Source: JAOUGY01 sp963785075 (lineage in GTDB: Bacteria; Actinomycetota; Acidimicrobiia; Spongiisociales; ZC4RG35). Taken from it: DNA of 64,000 bases. Of the stretch, positions 55,712 to 64,000 are shown one piece after another (within the stretch, counting starts at the first letter, position 1; each line of letters opens with the position of its first letter). The stretch covers positions 682,001 to 746,000 of the forward strand of contig CAWATW010000006.1 of NCBI GenBank assembly GCA_963785075.1, in the 5' to 3' direction. The notes under the pieces are model-generated. The model had not been told where the DNA came from. It was given only the letters and a program-made list of their open reading frames with translations, and ran no database searches. A program made the translations under genes and the position numbers.

Positions 55712-56298
55712 GGGTGGACGCCACCGGCACCCTGGCCTCTCGCCGGGGTCGGGCGATGCCGATCGCCGCCATGGCGATGGTGGTATTCGCCTCACATCCC
55801 GCCCGTCCGGCGCAGGTCGTGATGCCACAGGCGGTGCCGTTGCAGGTACGGGAACTCGTGGATCGCACATGGACCGAGTTCTCGGCGGCTTTCCCGGCAC
55901 GGTCCGGTTGCATGGCGCCGGTGGCCGCCGGCCTGGTCAGCGACCTCGACGGAGGCGCCGATGCAAGGTACTCGCGTCGTACCGGCACGATCAGCATCCT
56001 GATTCCCACCAGCCCCGCTCGCTTCCCAGAGGTCCTCACGCACGAACTCGCTCACCACCTCGACGAGACGTGCCCGGAGGTCGATTCGGTCCGCTCGTCG
56101 GTCCTCGAGAGTCAAGGTTTCGACAGCCGGCACGTCTGGACCGACGGTGAGACCTGGGATCGGATTCCTGCCGAGCACTTTGCCGAGAGCATCGTCCAGC
56201 TGGTCAGAGGTGTGCGACTGATCCACGACGACCGAATCGACGTGGAGCCTGGGACCATCGACGTCCTCGCCTCGTGGGCATCGGGGTCGAAACCGTGA
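55708..56298 (+). CDS. Secreted zinc metallopeptidase-like protein
   Basis: A 196-residue protein starting at a GTG coupled to the ABM gene. The N-terminal region (AMPIAAMAMVVFASHPARPA) is hydrophobic and basic, consistent with a signal peptide. The zincin motif THELAHHLDETC gives HExxH, and a downstream HFAESIVQ may supply the third ligand Glu. Family is not otherwise recognised; the protein is short for a complete zincin. Confidence 0.75.
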   Translation: MRVDATGTLASRRGRAMPIAAMAMVVFASHPARPAQVVMPQAVPLQVRELVDRTWTEFSAAFPARSGCMAPVAAGLVSDLDGGADARYSRRTGTISILIPTSPARFPEVLTHELAHHLDETCPEVDSVRSSVLESQGFDSRHVWTDGETWDRIPAEHFAESIVQLVRGVRLIHDDRIDVEPGTIDVLASWASGSKP

Positions 56299-56325
56299 CC
56301 CACTGCCGCCGGTAGTCTCGCCCGG

Positions 56326-57054
56326 ATGATCGAAGACAGATCTGATCGATTGATCGACCCGCCGTGGGGTGTTGCCGACTTCGTTCTCGTCATGCTCACC
56401 GGGTTCGCCGGGGCGTTTGCGGTCGCCCTGCTGATGCTGGGCGTGGAGTTGGACGCGGCCACGATCGTCGTCGTGTCGTCACTGGGGATGGCGATCGGGC
56501 ATGGGCTCGGTTTCTACGCGATCCTCCGCCGGAGACAGGCATCACTGTCTCACCTCGGGTTCGACGTCCGCCCGGGCGACGGTTCGTTCGTGCTCCTGGG
56601 CGCGGCGCTGCAGATCTTCATGGCGATCGCATTCTCACCACTCGCCGAGCTGGTCGACTCCGAGGGAACGACCCAGGTGGTCGCCGATCAGATCGCAACC
56701 GCCGATGGAATGATGATCAAGGTCGCTCTCGTGCTCCTCGTCGGTCTCGTGGCTCCGATCATGGAGGAACTCGCGTTCCGTGGCGTTCTCCTGCAGGCGG
56801 TTCTCCGCCGCATGAAGCCATGGGCTGCGGTCGGTGTGACGGCCGTCGTCTTCAGCCTGTTCCACTGGCTCGGGGTGGATCAGTCCAACATCTGGGCCGG
56901 CGTCATCACGCTGGTCCAACTGTTGATCGTCGGTGTGGTCCTCGGTGCTCTCACCTTGCGCCGAGGGCGTCTTGGCCCGGCGATCCTCACCCATGCAGGC
57001 TTCAACCTCGTCACGCTCCTGCTGTTGTTCGGTGTGGCTGCGCTGCCCGAGTAG
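56326..57054 (+). CDS. CPBP family intramembrane metalloprotease
   Basis: A 242-residue multipass membrane protein of the CAAX protease/Abi (CPBP) family. Motif 1 is MEELAFRGVLL (EExxFR), motif 2 is VFSLFHWLG (FxxxH) and motif 3 is LTHAGFNLV (HxxxN), which together hold the metal. About seven helices are predicted. It may cleave or protect small secreted peptides; substrate unknown. Confidence 0.92.
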   Translation: MIEDRSDRLIDPPWGVADFVLVMLTGFAGAFAVALLMLGVELDAATIVVVSSLGMAIGHGLGFYAILRRRQASLSHLGFDVRPGDGSFVLLGAALQIFMAIAFSPLAELVDSEGTTQVVADQIATADGMMIKVALVLLVGLVAPIMEELAFRGVLLQAVLRRMKPWAAVGVTAVVFSLFHWLGVDQSNIWAGVITLVQLLIVGVVLGALTLRRGRLGPAILTHAGFNLVTLLLLFGVAALPE

Positions 57055-57115
57055 CCCAGCGGCTCACGCTCGGATTGACGGCTTCGGCTTCCGATGAGGC
57101 TCGTCGCTCGCCCTC

Positions 57116-58096
57116 TCAGATCAGCCCCACGGCCTCGCGTACGGGGATCATCTCGATCTCGGCCCGCTCGCGAGCCTCGACCGCCCCACGCTCCATGATC
57201 TCGGTTATCTCGAAGTCCGAGAGCGACTCGAAGCGCTCTCTGATCGGACGAATGCCCTCGACGATCGCTTCGGCCGCGGCCACCTTGAAGGTGCCGTAGC
57301 CACCCTCGTGGAACTCCTCGACGATCCCGTCGATCGTTCGACCGGAGAACACGGAGAACATCTCGAGGAGGTTCGACACACCCGGCTTCTCGTCCCAGTC
57401 ATACCGCACGTAGCGGTCTGAGTCCGTGACCGCCGACTTCACCTTCTTCGTGATCGCGGCATCGGAGTCGGTGAGCAGGATTCGCGACGCCGAGCTGGGG
57501 TCCGACTTCGACATCTTGGATGTCGGATCCTGGAGCGACATGACGCGGGCTCCGATCTTCGGCGTGATCCGCTCGGGCAACGGGAAGGTGTCCCTGAACC
57601 GTGAGTTGAATCGTTCGACCAGATCCCGGGTCAACTCCAGATGTTGGGTCTGGTCGTCGCCGACGGGAACCGCGTGGACCTTGTGCAACACGATGTCCGC
57701 TGCCATGAGCACCGGGTACCCGAAGAGCCCCAGGTTCTGGCCGGCCTTTTCGGACTTCTCCTTGTACTGGGTCATGCGCTCCAACTGCCCCATCCCCGTG
57801 ATGGTCGACAGGATCCATGCGAGCTCGGCGTGGTGCGGCACATGGGACTGGAAGTACATCAGCGACCGGTCCGGATCCACTCCGGACGCCACGACCATCT
57901 TGGCCATGTCGAGGCGCTGGCGGTGGAAGTCGTCCCGCTCGTACGGGATGGTCATGGCATGAAGGTCGACCACGCAGTAGATGGTCTCGTACTCCTCTTG
58001 CATCGAAGCCCAATTCCGAAGCGCCCCGATGTAATTGCCCACATGGATGTTGCCGGTCGGCTGGATACCTGAGAACACACGCTTTCGATCGCTCAC
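57116..58096 (-). CDS. trpS: Tryptophanyl-tRNA synthetase
   Basis: A 326-residue class I aminoacyl-tRNA synthetase. FSGIQPTGNIHVGNYIGA carries the HIGH-like motif, FQSHVPHHAELAW and VPVGDDQTQHLELTRDL are family hallmarks, and SLQDPTSKMSKSDPSS contains the KMSKS loop. It lies downstream of a clear intrinsic terminator and has its own leader. Confidence 0.97.
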   Translation of the reverse strand: MSDRKRVFSGIQPTGNIHVGNYIGALRNWASMQEEYETIYCVVDLHAMTIPYERDDFHRQRLDMAKMVVASGVDPDRSLMYFQSHVPHHAELAWILSTITGMGQLERMTQYKEKSEKAGQNLGLFGYPVLMAADIVLHKVHAVPVGDDQTQHLELTRDLVERFNSRFRDTFPLPERITPKIGARVMSLQDPTSKMSKSDPSSASRILLTDSDAAITKKVKSAVTDSDRYVRYDWDEKPGVSNLLEMFSVFSGRTIDGIVEEFHEGGYGTFKVAAAEAIVEGIRPIRERFESLSDFEITEIMERGAVEARERAEIEMIPVREAVGLI

Positions 58097-58120
58097 TTGT
58101 CGCTCCTGGTCACATGAAAA

Positions 58121-58149
58121 GACCGCCGTCGCTTGATTCGCCGGCGGTC
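58121..58149 (-). terminator. Intrinsic terminator after the ABC exporter operon
   Basis: GACCGCCG (58121-58128) and CGGCGGTC (58142-58149) form a perfect 8-bp stem, and the minus strand continues with TTTT. It lies between the exporter genes and trpS. Confidence 0.85.
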
Positions 58150-58235
58150 GGTGCTCGGTCTGGACGCGTCCGGCTGATCAGTGCCGCCACCACCAGAACG
58201 AGCGGGTCCGCATGGGGCAACGATACTCCGACGAT

Positions 58236-60008
58236 TCAGCCGCGCGATCCGGCCATCCAGTCCGCGTGCATGCCCGCATAGACGCCACCCCACCCAACCA
58301 GATCCTTGTGTGATCCGTGCTCGACGAGCACTCCATCGGCGAACACGAGCACGTCGTCGGACGCCTCGGCGGTCGACAGCCTGTGAGCGATCGTGATCGA
58401 GGTTCGACCGGTGATCAGACGGTCGATTGCATTGCGGAGCTTCACCTCGAGAGCCGGATCGACCGCGGATGTGGCCTCATCCAGGACCAGAACATCGGGC
58501 TGGCTCAGCCAGGCCCGCACCAACGCCACGAGCTGACGCTCTCCCGCCGACAACTGCGATCCGCGCTCGCCCACTTGCGTGGCGAGGCCATCCCCGAGGG
58601 ATTCGACCCAATCGGCCAGCGCCAGCTCCTCGAAAGCGCGCTCGATCTCGACGTGGGTGGCATCAGGGCGCCCGTATCGCACGTTGTCGGCGATCGAGGC
58701 ATCGAACAGGAACCCCTCCTGAGGCACGTAGGCGACCCGTGAACGGAGCGAAGCGAAGCGCACCCGGTCGACCGGCACCCCTCCCATCTCGATGCATCCT
58801 TCGGTGGTGTCGAGCAAGCGGACGATCACCTTGGCGAACGTCGTCTTTCCCGACCCCGTCTCACCGACCACCGCAACTCGGCTGCCCGCCGGGATCGCCA
58901 CCGAGACGTCCCGCAGAACATCGGACCCGCCATCTGGGTAGCGATAACTGATCCCGCGTACCGATACTCCCAGCGGTCCCGGCGGGAGATCCAACCCGTC
59001 GGGGCCGGGATCGGCGAGGTCGACCGGGGTGTCGAACACCGCCAACACGCGACGCATCCCGGCTGCTGCGGCCTGGGCGCTGTCGAGTGTCTCGACAAGG
59101 GTCTGCACAGGCTGCACCAACAGGTTGACCAGGAACAAGAACGCCAGCAGCGAGCCGGCGGTGACCCCCGCCTCAGACCCGAGGAGAACCCCCACGGCGA
59201 CGACCGCAGCGGTGAGGACGCCGGCGAACATCTCGGCGGACGAGAACAGAGCCGAGCCCAGGTTGGCGGTCCTGAACTCGGCTGCGAACTGCTGGTCGAC
59301 CGCCGACCGGACCCGGTGCAGAGTCGGGCCTTCGGCACCGAATGCGCGAACCGTCGGTAGACCCGTGATCGACTCGCTCACCGCCGACATGGAGTCGGAC
59401 ACCCGCTCCCTGACCTTGTCGTGAGCCCTCCCCAAGACCCGCTGGAACCAGGCGAGCATCGCTCCGTAGAGAGCGACACCGACAACCACCATGAACGCGA
59501 GTTGCCATTGGTAGACGAGCATCGCTACCACGGCCAACAACACCTGCGACACGCCGATCAGCATCCCCATGCCGCCCCATTCCATGAAGTCCTGAATGCG
59601 GTAGACATCCGATGTCACACGGGCCACCAAGGCACCCCGACGTTCCGACTGGACGTGCAGTGCCGACATCTGGTGCAGGCGGTCGAGAGTCTTGATACGA
59701 AGGTCCGAAAGGCCCGTCGCCGAGGCGCGCGATAGGCGGAAGGTCGAGGCTCGTCTTGCGACGGCGGCCAGCCCCATCGCCACCAACGCGACGGAACCAC
59801 GAGTCGCAGCCCCGCGTACGTCGACACCACCTGGGTCGAGAACCTCGATGTCGATGATCTGTTGGACGACGACCGGGATGGCCACCTGGAGCGCGGTCCC
59901 GATCACGGCGAGAGCCACGGTGAGGCCGAGACCCCTCGAGAGGCTCGGAACCTCGGTGAAGAGCCGACGCAGTGCTGCGCGAGTGGTCGTCGGGGATCGC
60001 GTGCTCAT
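58236..60008 (-). CDS. ABC exporter, fused permease/ATP-binding subunit 2
   Basis: A 590-residue half-transporter of the type I (MsbA/LmrA-like) exporter group. Six membrane helices lie in residues 25-310. The nucleotide-binding domain has VAVVGETGSGKTTFAKVI (Walker A), LSAGERQLVALVRA (signature) and DVLVLDEATSAVDP (Walker B), read in parts. In the signature the usual LSGGQ reads LSAGE. Its start overlaps the stop of the preceding exporter gene by 4 bp; the pair probably forms a heterodimer. Confidence 0.93.
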   Translation of the reverse strand: MSTRSPTTTRAALRRLFTEVPSLSRGLGLTVALAVIGTALQVAIPVVVQQIIDIEVLDPGGVDVRGAATRGSVALVAMGLAAVARRASTFRLSRASATGLSDLRIKTLDRLHQMSALHVQSERRGALVARVTSDVYRIQDFMEWGGMGMLIGVSQVLLAVVAMLVYQWQLAFMVVVGVALYGAMLAWFQRVLGRAHDKVRERVSDSMSAVSESITGLPTVRAFGAEGPTLHRVRSAVDQQFAAEFRTANLGSALFSSAEMFAGVLTAAVVAVGVLLGSEAGVTAGSLLAFLFLVNLLVQPVQTLVETLDSAQAAAAGMRRVLAVFDTPVDLADPGPDGLDLPPGPLGVSVRGISYRYPDGGSDVLRDVSVAIPAGSRVAVVGETGSGKTTFAKVIVRLLDTTEGCIEMGGVPVDRVRFASLRSRVAYVPQEGFLFDASIADNVRYGRPDATHVEIERAFEELALADWVESLGDGLATQVGERGSQLSAGERQLVALVRAWLSQPDVLVLDEATSAVDPALEVKLRNAIDRLITGRTSITIAHRLSTAEASDDVLVFADGVLVEHGSHKDLVGWGGVYAGMHADWMAGSRG

Positions 60009-61888
60009 TGGCGGGCCTCCCGCTCGAGAGCGTCCTGCTCGTAGGCCTGGATCAACCGCGCATAGCCAGGAACCTCGAACATGAGCCGGTCATGGGGACC
60101 TTGCGCCAGCACCCGACCGCCTTCCAGGTAGACCACCTCGTCGGCGAGTGCGATCGAAGACCGCCGATAGGCGACCACGACGACCGTGGACGGCAGGGCG
60201 GCCCGTTTGAGCCCGCTGAGGATGGAGGACTCGACGGAGGGATCAACTGCCGACGTGGCGTCGTCGAGGATCAACAACCGTGGATTCCTGACCAACGCTC
60301 GTGCCAAGGCAATCCGTTGACGCTGTCCGCCCGAGAGGCTGGCCCCACGCTCGCCGATCTTCGTTCCGTACTCGTAGGGAAGCTCCTCGATGAAGTCGTG
60401 CGCCTTTGCCATCCTTGCGGCCGTTTCGATCCGGGCGTCGTCGACGTCGAGACCGAAGCCGATGTTTCCCCGCACCGTGTCGTCGAACAAGAAGACATCC
60501 TGACCCACGAACGCGACCTCTCCCGCCAGTGCCGATCGGGCAAACGAACGGAGGTCACGGCCGTCGATCGTGATCGATCCGGAGGAGGGATCCCACAGCC
60601 TCGCGAGCAAGGTCACGAGCGTGGACTTCCCAGAACCGGTCGGCCCGACGATCGCCACCGTCGTCTCCGGACGGATGTCGAGGTGGATCTGGTCGAGCAC
60701 GAGCTCATCGCTCACGTACGAGAACGCAACATCCGTGGAGGTCACGGCGGCCCCCGTCGCAACACCGAGAGGGTCCTGGTCGCCGTAGGGCACGGATTCG
60801 TCGATGTCGAGCACCGCTTCCACGCGGCGGTAGGCGGCCAGACTCCCTGACACCTCCCAGAGCACGAACCCGATCAGGCGGAGCGGGAATGCGATGAGCG
60901 AGAGCAGATAGACCATGGTCACGAGGTCGCCTGCCGATACTTGGCCCTCCGACACCCGTGCGGCGCCCATCACCAGCAGTGCCACCGTGGTGATCGCGGG
61001 CAGCGCATCTTGGATCGAGTCATAGAACGTGAATTTGCGGGCGAGCTCGATCAACTCGTCCCGAAGCCGGTGTGACGACCGTGTGAAGCGGTGCACCTCG
61101 AACTGCTCGCGCCCGAGCGCCTTCACGGTCAATGCGCCGTCGATCGATTCGTGTGCCACGCCGCTCACCTCGCCGCGAAGTGCCTGCACCGTTTCGAAAC
61201 CGGAGAAGGTCGACCACGCCCCCTTCACGTCGAGAGCGACCTTGATCATGAGTCCCAGCATGGTGATGAGCCCCAGGAGCGGATCGATGGTGAACACCAC
61301 CACGATCGAACCGATCAAGAGCATGAATGCGCCGGTGGCAAACGGGAAAGGCGAGAGCACATAGGTCGCCTGGGAGGCATCGGAGTCGCTCACGGCCAGC
61401 AGGTTGCCGGTCGACTGCCGGCGAAACCACACCAGCTCCAGCTGCATCAGGTGCTCCACCAGACTGGTCCTCAGGTCGGCCTGGGTGCGTCCCTGCATGT
61501 AGGTGGCACCCGTTCTCCGAATCACGATGCCGGCCGCCTTCCACACCGAGATGGCCACCAGCGCCAAGACCGCCGGACGAAGGCGCCCGGCGACGGGCTG
61601 TCCTTCTTCGAGCACGGGGACCACCAGATCGTCGGTGATCGCTCCGACCACCACGGCCGACACGACGATCGCTGCTGCGAAGTTGGCAGCCCCGAACACC
61701 CCGACCGAGAACGACCAGGGGTGTGCCTTGATGTAACGCGCCATGAGACGAGCACCGTCGAACACGACGCGACGAAGAGGAGGGGCCTGCATCGCGGCAG
61801 ATGGTACGACCCTCGAACCTCCCACCACGTCGAATTCGAGACGCGCAATCGGGGATCGCCCCCATCCCGGATCAGGCCTTTCACCCAT
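60005..61888 (-). CDS. ABC exporter, fused permease/ATP-binding subunit 1
   Basis: A half-transporter of up to 627 residues. The membrane domain covers about residues 55-345. The nucleotide-binding domain has VAIVGPTGSGKSTLVTLLAR (Walker A), LSGGQRQRIALARALV (canonical signature) and LLILDDATSAVDPSVE (Walker B with D in place of the usual catalytic E). In heterodimeric exporters one of the two sites is often degenerate; here this subunit has a DD and the partner an LSAGE. ATG 61792 is an alternative start. The substrate is unknown. Confidence 0.92.
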   Translation of the reverse strand: MGERPDPGWGRSPIARLEFDVVGGSRVVPSAAMQAPPLRRVVFDGARLMARYIKAHPWSFSVGVFGAANFAAAIVVSAVVVGAITDDLVVPVLEEGQPVAGRLRPAVLALVAISVWKAAGIVIRRTGATYMQGRTQADLRTSLVEHLMQLELVWFRRQSTGNLLAVSDSDASQATYVLSPFPFATGAFMLLIGSIVVVFTIDPLLGLITMLGLMIKVALDVKGAWSTFSGFETVQALRGEVSGVAHESIDGALTVKALGREQFEVHRFTRSSHRLRDELIELARKFTFYDSIQDALPAITTVALLVMGAARVSEGQVSAGDLVTMVYLLSLIAFPLRLIGFVLWEVSGSLAAYRRVEAVLDIDESVPYGDQDPLGVATGAAVTSTDVAFSYVSDELVLDQIHLDIRPETTVAIVGPTGSGKSTLVTLLARLWDPSSGSITIDGRDLRSFARSALAGEVAFVGQDVFLFDDTVRGNIGFGLDVDDARIETAARMAKAHDFIEELPYEYGTKIGERGASLSGGQRQRIALARALVRNPRLLILDDATSAVDPSVESSILSGLKRAALPSTVVVVAYRRSSIALADEVVYLEGGRVLAQGPHDRLMFEVPGYARLIQAYEQDALEREARQ

Positions 61889-61922
61889 TGCTTTCCGACC
61901 CCCTGGCCCCGATCATGAAGAC

Positions 61923-62384
61923 ATGGAACCAACTGCGGGGCGAACCGACAGAACACTTCTCATCGTGATATCTGTGATCGTCGCCCTTGTGGCTCTGGCG
62001 TTGGCGGCGGTGTTGTTGCGCGGCGAGCCCGAACTGCTGGATGCGGCCACTCCAGAGGGCGTCGTCCAACGGTATGCCGCTGCAGTCATCGAAGGCGACG
62101 AACAGACCGCTGCTCTCTACCTGACGGAACGGGCTCTGGACAACTGCGAGTTCTATCGGAATGGCAGCGACGAAAGCCTCCGTGTCTCCCTCATATCGAC
62201 CAAGATCTTCGATGGAACGGCCGACGTCACCGTCTCGATCACGACCAGCTACGGCGACGCGCCGCTTGGTGCTTCCGAGTACCGGACCGAGGAGACGTTC
62301 GATCTGCTGCAAGAGAACGGTGAGTGGAAGATCGACGGTGCCCCGTGGCAGCTGTCGACCGTGTGCCAGGAGGTGACCCCGTGA
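61923..62384 (+). CDS. Small membrane-anchored NTF2-like protein
   Basis: A 153-residue protein with one N-terminal helix (about residues 12-31) and an extracytoplasmic domain with the pattern TPEGVVQRYAAAVIEGD then EETFDLLQENGEWKIDGAPWQLSTVCQ, reminiscent of the DUF4878/NTF2-like fold. Two Cys may form a disulfide. It is co-directional with, and overlaps, the following DUF5671 gene; divergent from the ABC exporter. Confidence 0.75.
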   Translation: MEPTAGRTDRTLLIVISVIVALVALALAAVLLRGEPELLDAATPEGVVQRYAAAVIEGDEQTAALYLTERALDNCEFYRNGSDESLRVSLISTKIFDGTADVTVSITTSYGDAPLGASEYRTEETFDLLQENGEWKIDGAPWQLSTVCQEVTP

Positions 62385-64000
62385 TGATTGGTATCTTTGC
62401 GGTACTGGTGCTCCTACTGGTCGCCGCCGGTGTTTTCGGAGTGGTTTGGTTGATCCGCCGTGGGGAGGACCACGCCGAAAGCAACGCCTCGGGGGCCGCC
62501 CGCAGGATCGTCCTGTATGCACTGTTGTTCTTGCTGGTATCGATCGCCGCCGTCGGCATCGCCGGTCTGTTGGGTCTGGTGATCCCCGCCGGCGGCGAAG
62601 AGATCGCCGGAAGCGACGTCACCGAGCTCGCCCGTTCGCTGGCCTTCACCCTGATCGCTGCCCCGATCACTGCCGGGTTCTGGTGGTTCCTGTGGAACCG
62701 CATGGATGAGGGCGAACGGGCATCGATCGGCTGGACGCTGTACGTCGCTCTGATGTCGTTCGTGTCGCTGATCGTGGCGAGCACCGCCCTCCTGTCCACC
62801 CTCGCCAACCTCGTGGACGGCGAGTGGAATGGTCGGACCTTTGCCACCGGGGCGGTGTGGGCGGGCGTCTGGGCCTGGCACCGTTGGATGAGCACACATC
62901 CCACGAAATCTCCCACGACTCTCACCGACGTCGGACCGGTCGCCGGGTCGGCGTTCGGACTCGTCGTGGGCGCCGGCGGTCTGGTCGCGGTGCTCGCTTC
63001 TGTGTTCGGGACCGTGCTGGAGGGCTCTGATCGTCTGGTCGGAAACACACCCTGGTGGAATGTGCCGTTGCAGGGCCTCGTCTGGGCCTTCGGCGGCGGA
63101 ATGATCTGGTGGTGGTATTGGATCCGGGACGACATGCGCCACACTGAGACGGGGCTCTCGGACACCTCGGTGGTGCTGCTGGGCACCGTTGCCCCCGCCG
63201 CCGCCGCGATAGTGGGAACCGGTGCCCTGATCTTCACGTTGCTGGCAGGCGCCTTCGGACCTGATCCCTTCTCCGAGGTCGACGAAGCCGTGCCAGGAGC
63301 GACGGCTGCCCTTCTGGTGGGTGCCCTGATATGGGCGTACCACCGTGTGGTGCTCGCCGAACGTGAGGTGCCAGCGCAGCGAGCGGCCCGCCTGCTGCTC
63401 TCGGGGATCGGCCTCGTCATCGCTGCGTCGGGCATCGGCGTCGTTGTCAACGCCCTGTTGGAGGCTTTGACGCAATCGCTGGTTGACACCGACCGACTCG
63501 ACCTGCTGTTCGGCGGTCTCTCGGCGCTGGTCGTCGGAGCCCCGGTTTGGTACGCGTATTGGAGGCCGGCATCGACTGTCGATGAAAGAGAGGTCGCTTC
63601 GACCGGGCGGAGCGTCTACCTGGTGGCAGTCTTCGGAGTCTCGGCTCTCACCGCACTCATCACCGTGCTGGTGATCGGCTTCCGGTTGTTCGAGTACCTC
63701 CTCGATTCCGGTGAGTCCCTCGTCGACCAGATCAGGGCGCCGCTGGGACTGTTGGTGGCCGCAGGCCTCGTCGCCGGCTATCACTATCCGGTCTGGCGAC
63801 GCGACCGTAGGCATGCCGAGCAGGTCGCCGTTCCCAAGAGGATCAAGCACGTGATCTTGGTCACCGGTTCGGATCCCGATCCGATTCGGGAGCTGATCCA
63901 CGACACGACGGGTGCCGCCGTGACCGTGTGGAGACGAGCTGACGTCCACGACGGCCATCCCAGCCCTGAGCACCTCGTCGAGGCACTCGACGGAGCATCG
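62381..64000 (+). CDS. DUF5671 multipass membrane protein, truncated by the window end
   Basis: An open frame of 540 codons running to the last base, so the C-terminus is missing. It has an N-terminal helix, then several repeats of paired helices separated by an RxxG turn; each unit has the form WTLYVALMSFVSLIVASTALL followed by a W-x-WH-like or W-x-WYW segment, matching the DUF5671 repeat. The final 60 residues are soluble. GTG 62381 overlaps the preceding stop; ATG 62384 is equally possible. Function unknown. Confidence 0.85.
   Translation, partial: MMIGIFAVLVLLLVAAGVFGVVWLIRRGEDHAESNASGAARRIVLYALLFLLVSIAAVGIAGLLGLVIPAGGEEIAGSDVTELARSLAFTLIAAPITAGFWWFLWNRMDEGERASIGWTLYVALMSFVSLIVASTALLSTLANLVDGEWNGRTFATGAVWAGVWAWHRWMSTHPTKSPTTLTDVGPVAGSAFGLVVGAGGLVAVLASVFGTVLEGSDRLVGNTPWWNVPLQGLVWAFGGGMIWWWYWIRDDMRHTETGLSDTSVVLLGTVAPAAAAIVGTGALIFTLLAGAFGPDPFSEVDEAVPGATAALLVGALIWAYHRVVLAEREVPAQRAARLLLSGIGLVIAASGIGVVVNALLEALTQSLVDTDRLDLLFGGLSALVVGAPVWYAYWRPASTVDEREVASTGRSVYLVAVFGVSALTALITVLVIGFRLFEYLLDSGESLVDQIRAPLGLLVAAGLVAGYHYPVWRRDRRHAEQVAVPKRIKHVILVTGSDPDPIRELIHDTTGAAVTVWRRADVHDGHPSPEHLVEALDGAS

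Noticed and set aside
62414..63973. Long minus-strand frame of 519 codons
   Set aside because: It lies fully opposite the DUF5671 coding frame, is rich in Gly, Arg, Asp and Gln as expected of a mirror frame, and has no domain or ribosome site.
1..64000. rRNA or tRNA genes
   Set aside because: I scanned intergenic gaps for tRNA-like GTTCRANNC and rRNA blocks and saw none. A covariance-model search would settle small or unusual RNAs.

Overview
The window is a GC-rich chromosomal segment of an actinobacterium. Lineage markers visible here are a WhiB-family Fe-S regulator, an HU-type histone-like protein, a GuaB3-family IMP dehydrogenase paralogue, a DUF222/HNH (13E12-type) gene with an actinobacterial LexA box, an ECF sigma/zinc anti-sigma/RseB-like trio next to tatA, and the tail of a DUF2342-type zinc metalloprotease. 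An uncultured member of Acidimicrobiia or a nearby class fits best, but that placement is inference from gene content. No rRNA, tRNA, CRISPR array, transposase or prophage was found. Almost all DNA is coding and most genes are core metabolism.

Layout. 1-5.2 kb: metalloprotease tail, peroxiredoxin, a repeat-rich intergenic element, then a leftward tatA / ECF sigma / anti-sigma / RseB-like block, an unknown membrane-anchored protein and whiB. 5.5-9.0 kb: succinate dehydrogenase operon sdhC-sdhA-sdhB. 9.3-21.4 kb: a rightward accessory block of six TadE-like and five TadG-like pilus (pseudopilin/adhesin) genes, interrupted by an HNH endonuclease gene whose promoter carries a LexA box. The Tad motor and secretin genes are not in the window. 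21.4-24.7 kb: DapA/HOGA-family aldolase, SCP2-like protein, small membrane protein, HU, malate dehydrogenase. 24.8-30.5 kb: NAD biosynthesis (nadA, nadB, nadC) with a probable NrtR repressor gene and a matching palindrome on the nadA promoter; a four-helix-bundle (S23/IVP) gene sits in the opposite orientation between nadA and nadB. 30.5-38.5 kb: icd, an HhH-domain protein, folD, purH, purN, a class V aminotransferase, a DUF169 protein and a thioesterase-like protein. 38.5-43.6 kb: DUF2207 and LemA membrane proteins, sucD, sucC, and a B12-binding methylmalonyl-CoA mutase subunit. 43.7-49.7 kb: transaldolase, a second ECF sigma with an Asp-rich repeat anti-sigma-like partner, a UvrD/PcrA helicase and a histidine kinase. 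49.7-58.1 kb: a CheA-REC hybrid kinase, guaA, guaB3, an ABM-domain membrane protein, two metalloprotease-like proteins and trpS. 58.2-64 kb: a heterodimeric-type ABC exporter pair, a small anchored protein, and a truncated DUF5671 multi-pass protein.

How the genes fit together: sdhCAB, mdh, icd and sucCD supply much of the TCA cycle. purH, purN, folD, guaA and guaB3 cover the end of purine synthesis and its one-carbon supply. nadABC with NrtR is a regulated de novo NAD pathway. Two independent ECF sigma/anti-sigma pairs and a two-gene sensory kinase block give envelope and environmental signalling.

The most unusual signal is intergenic. At least eight short arrays share a strict 7-bp period with the unit ACGTNNN, and three further arrays share the 7-bp period with GC-rich units. 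They lie in gaps between housekeeping genes. Two of the ACGT arrays closely flank the four-helix-bundle gene, suggesting (inference) a mobile or repeat-associated unit. A separate 344-bp element with 13-bp perfect terminal inverted repeats and an internal 119-bp duplication lies beside the first array.
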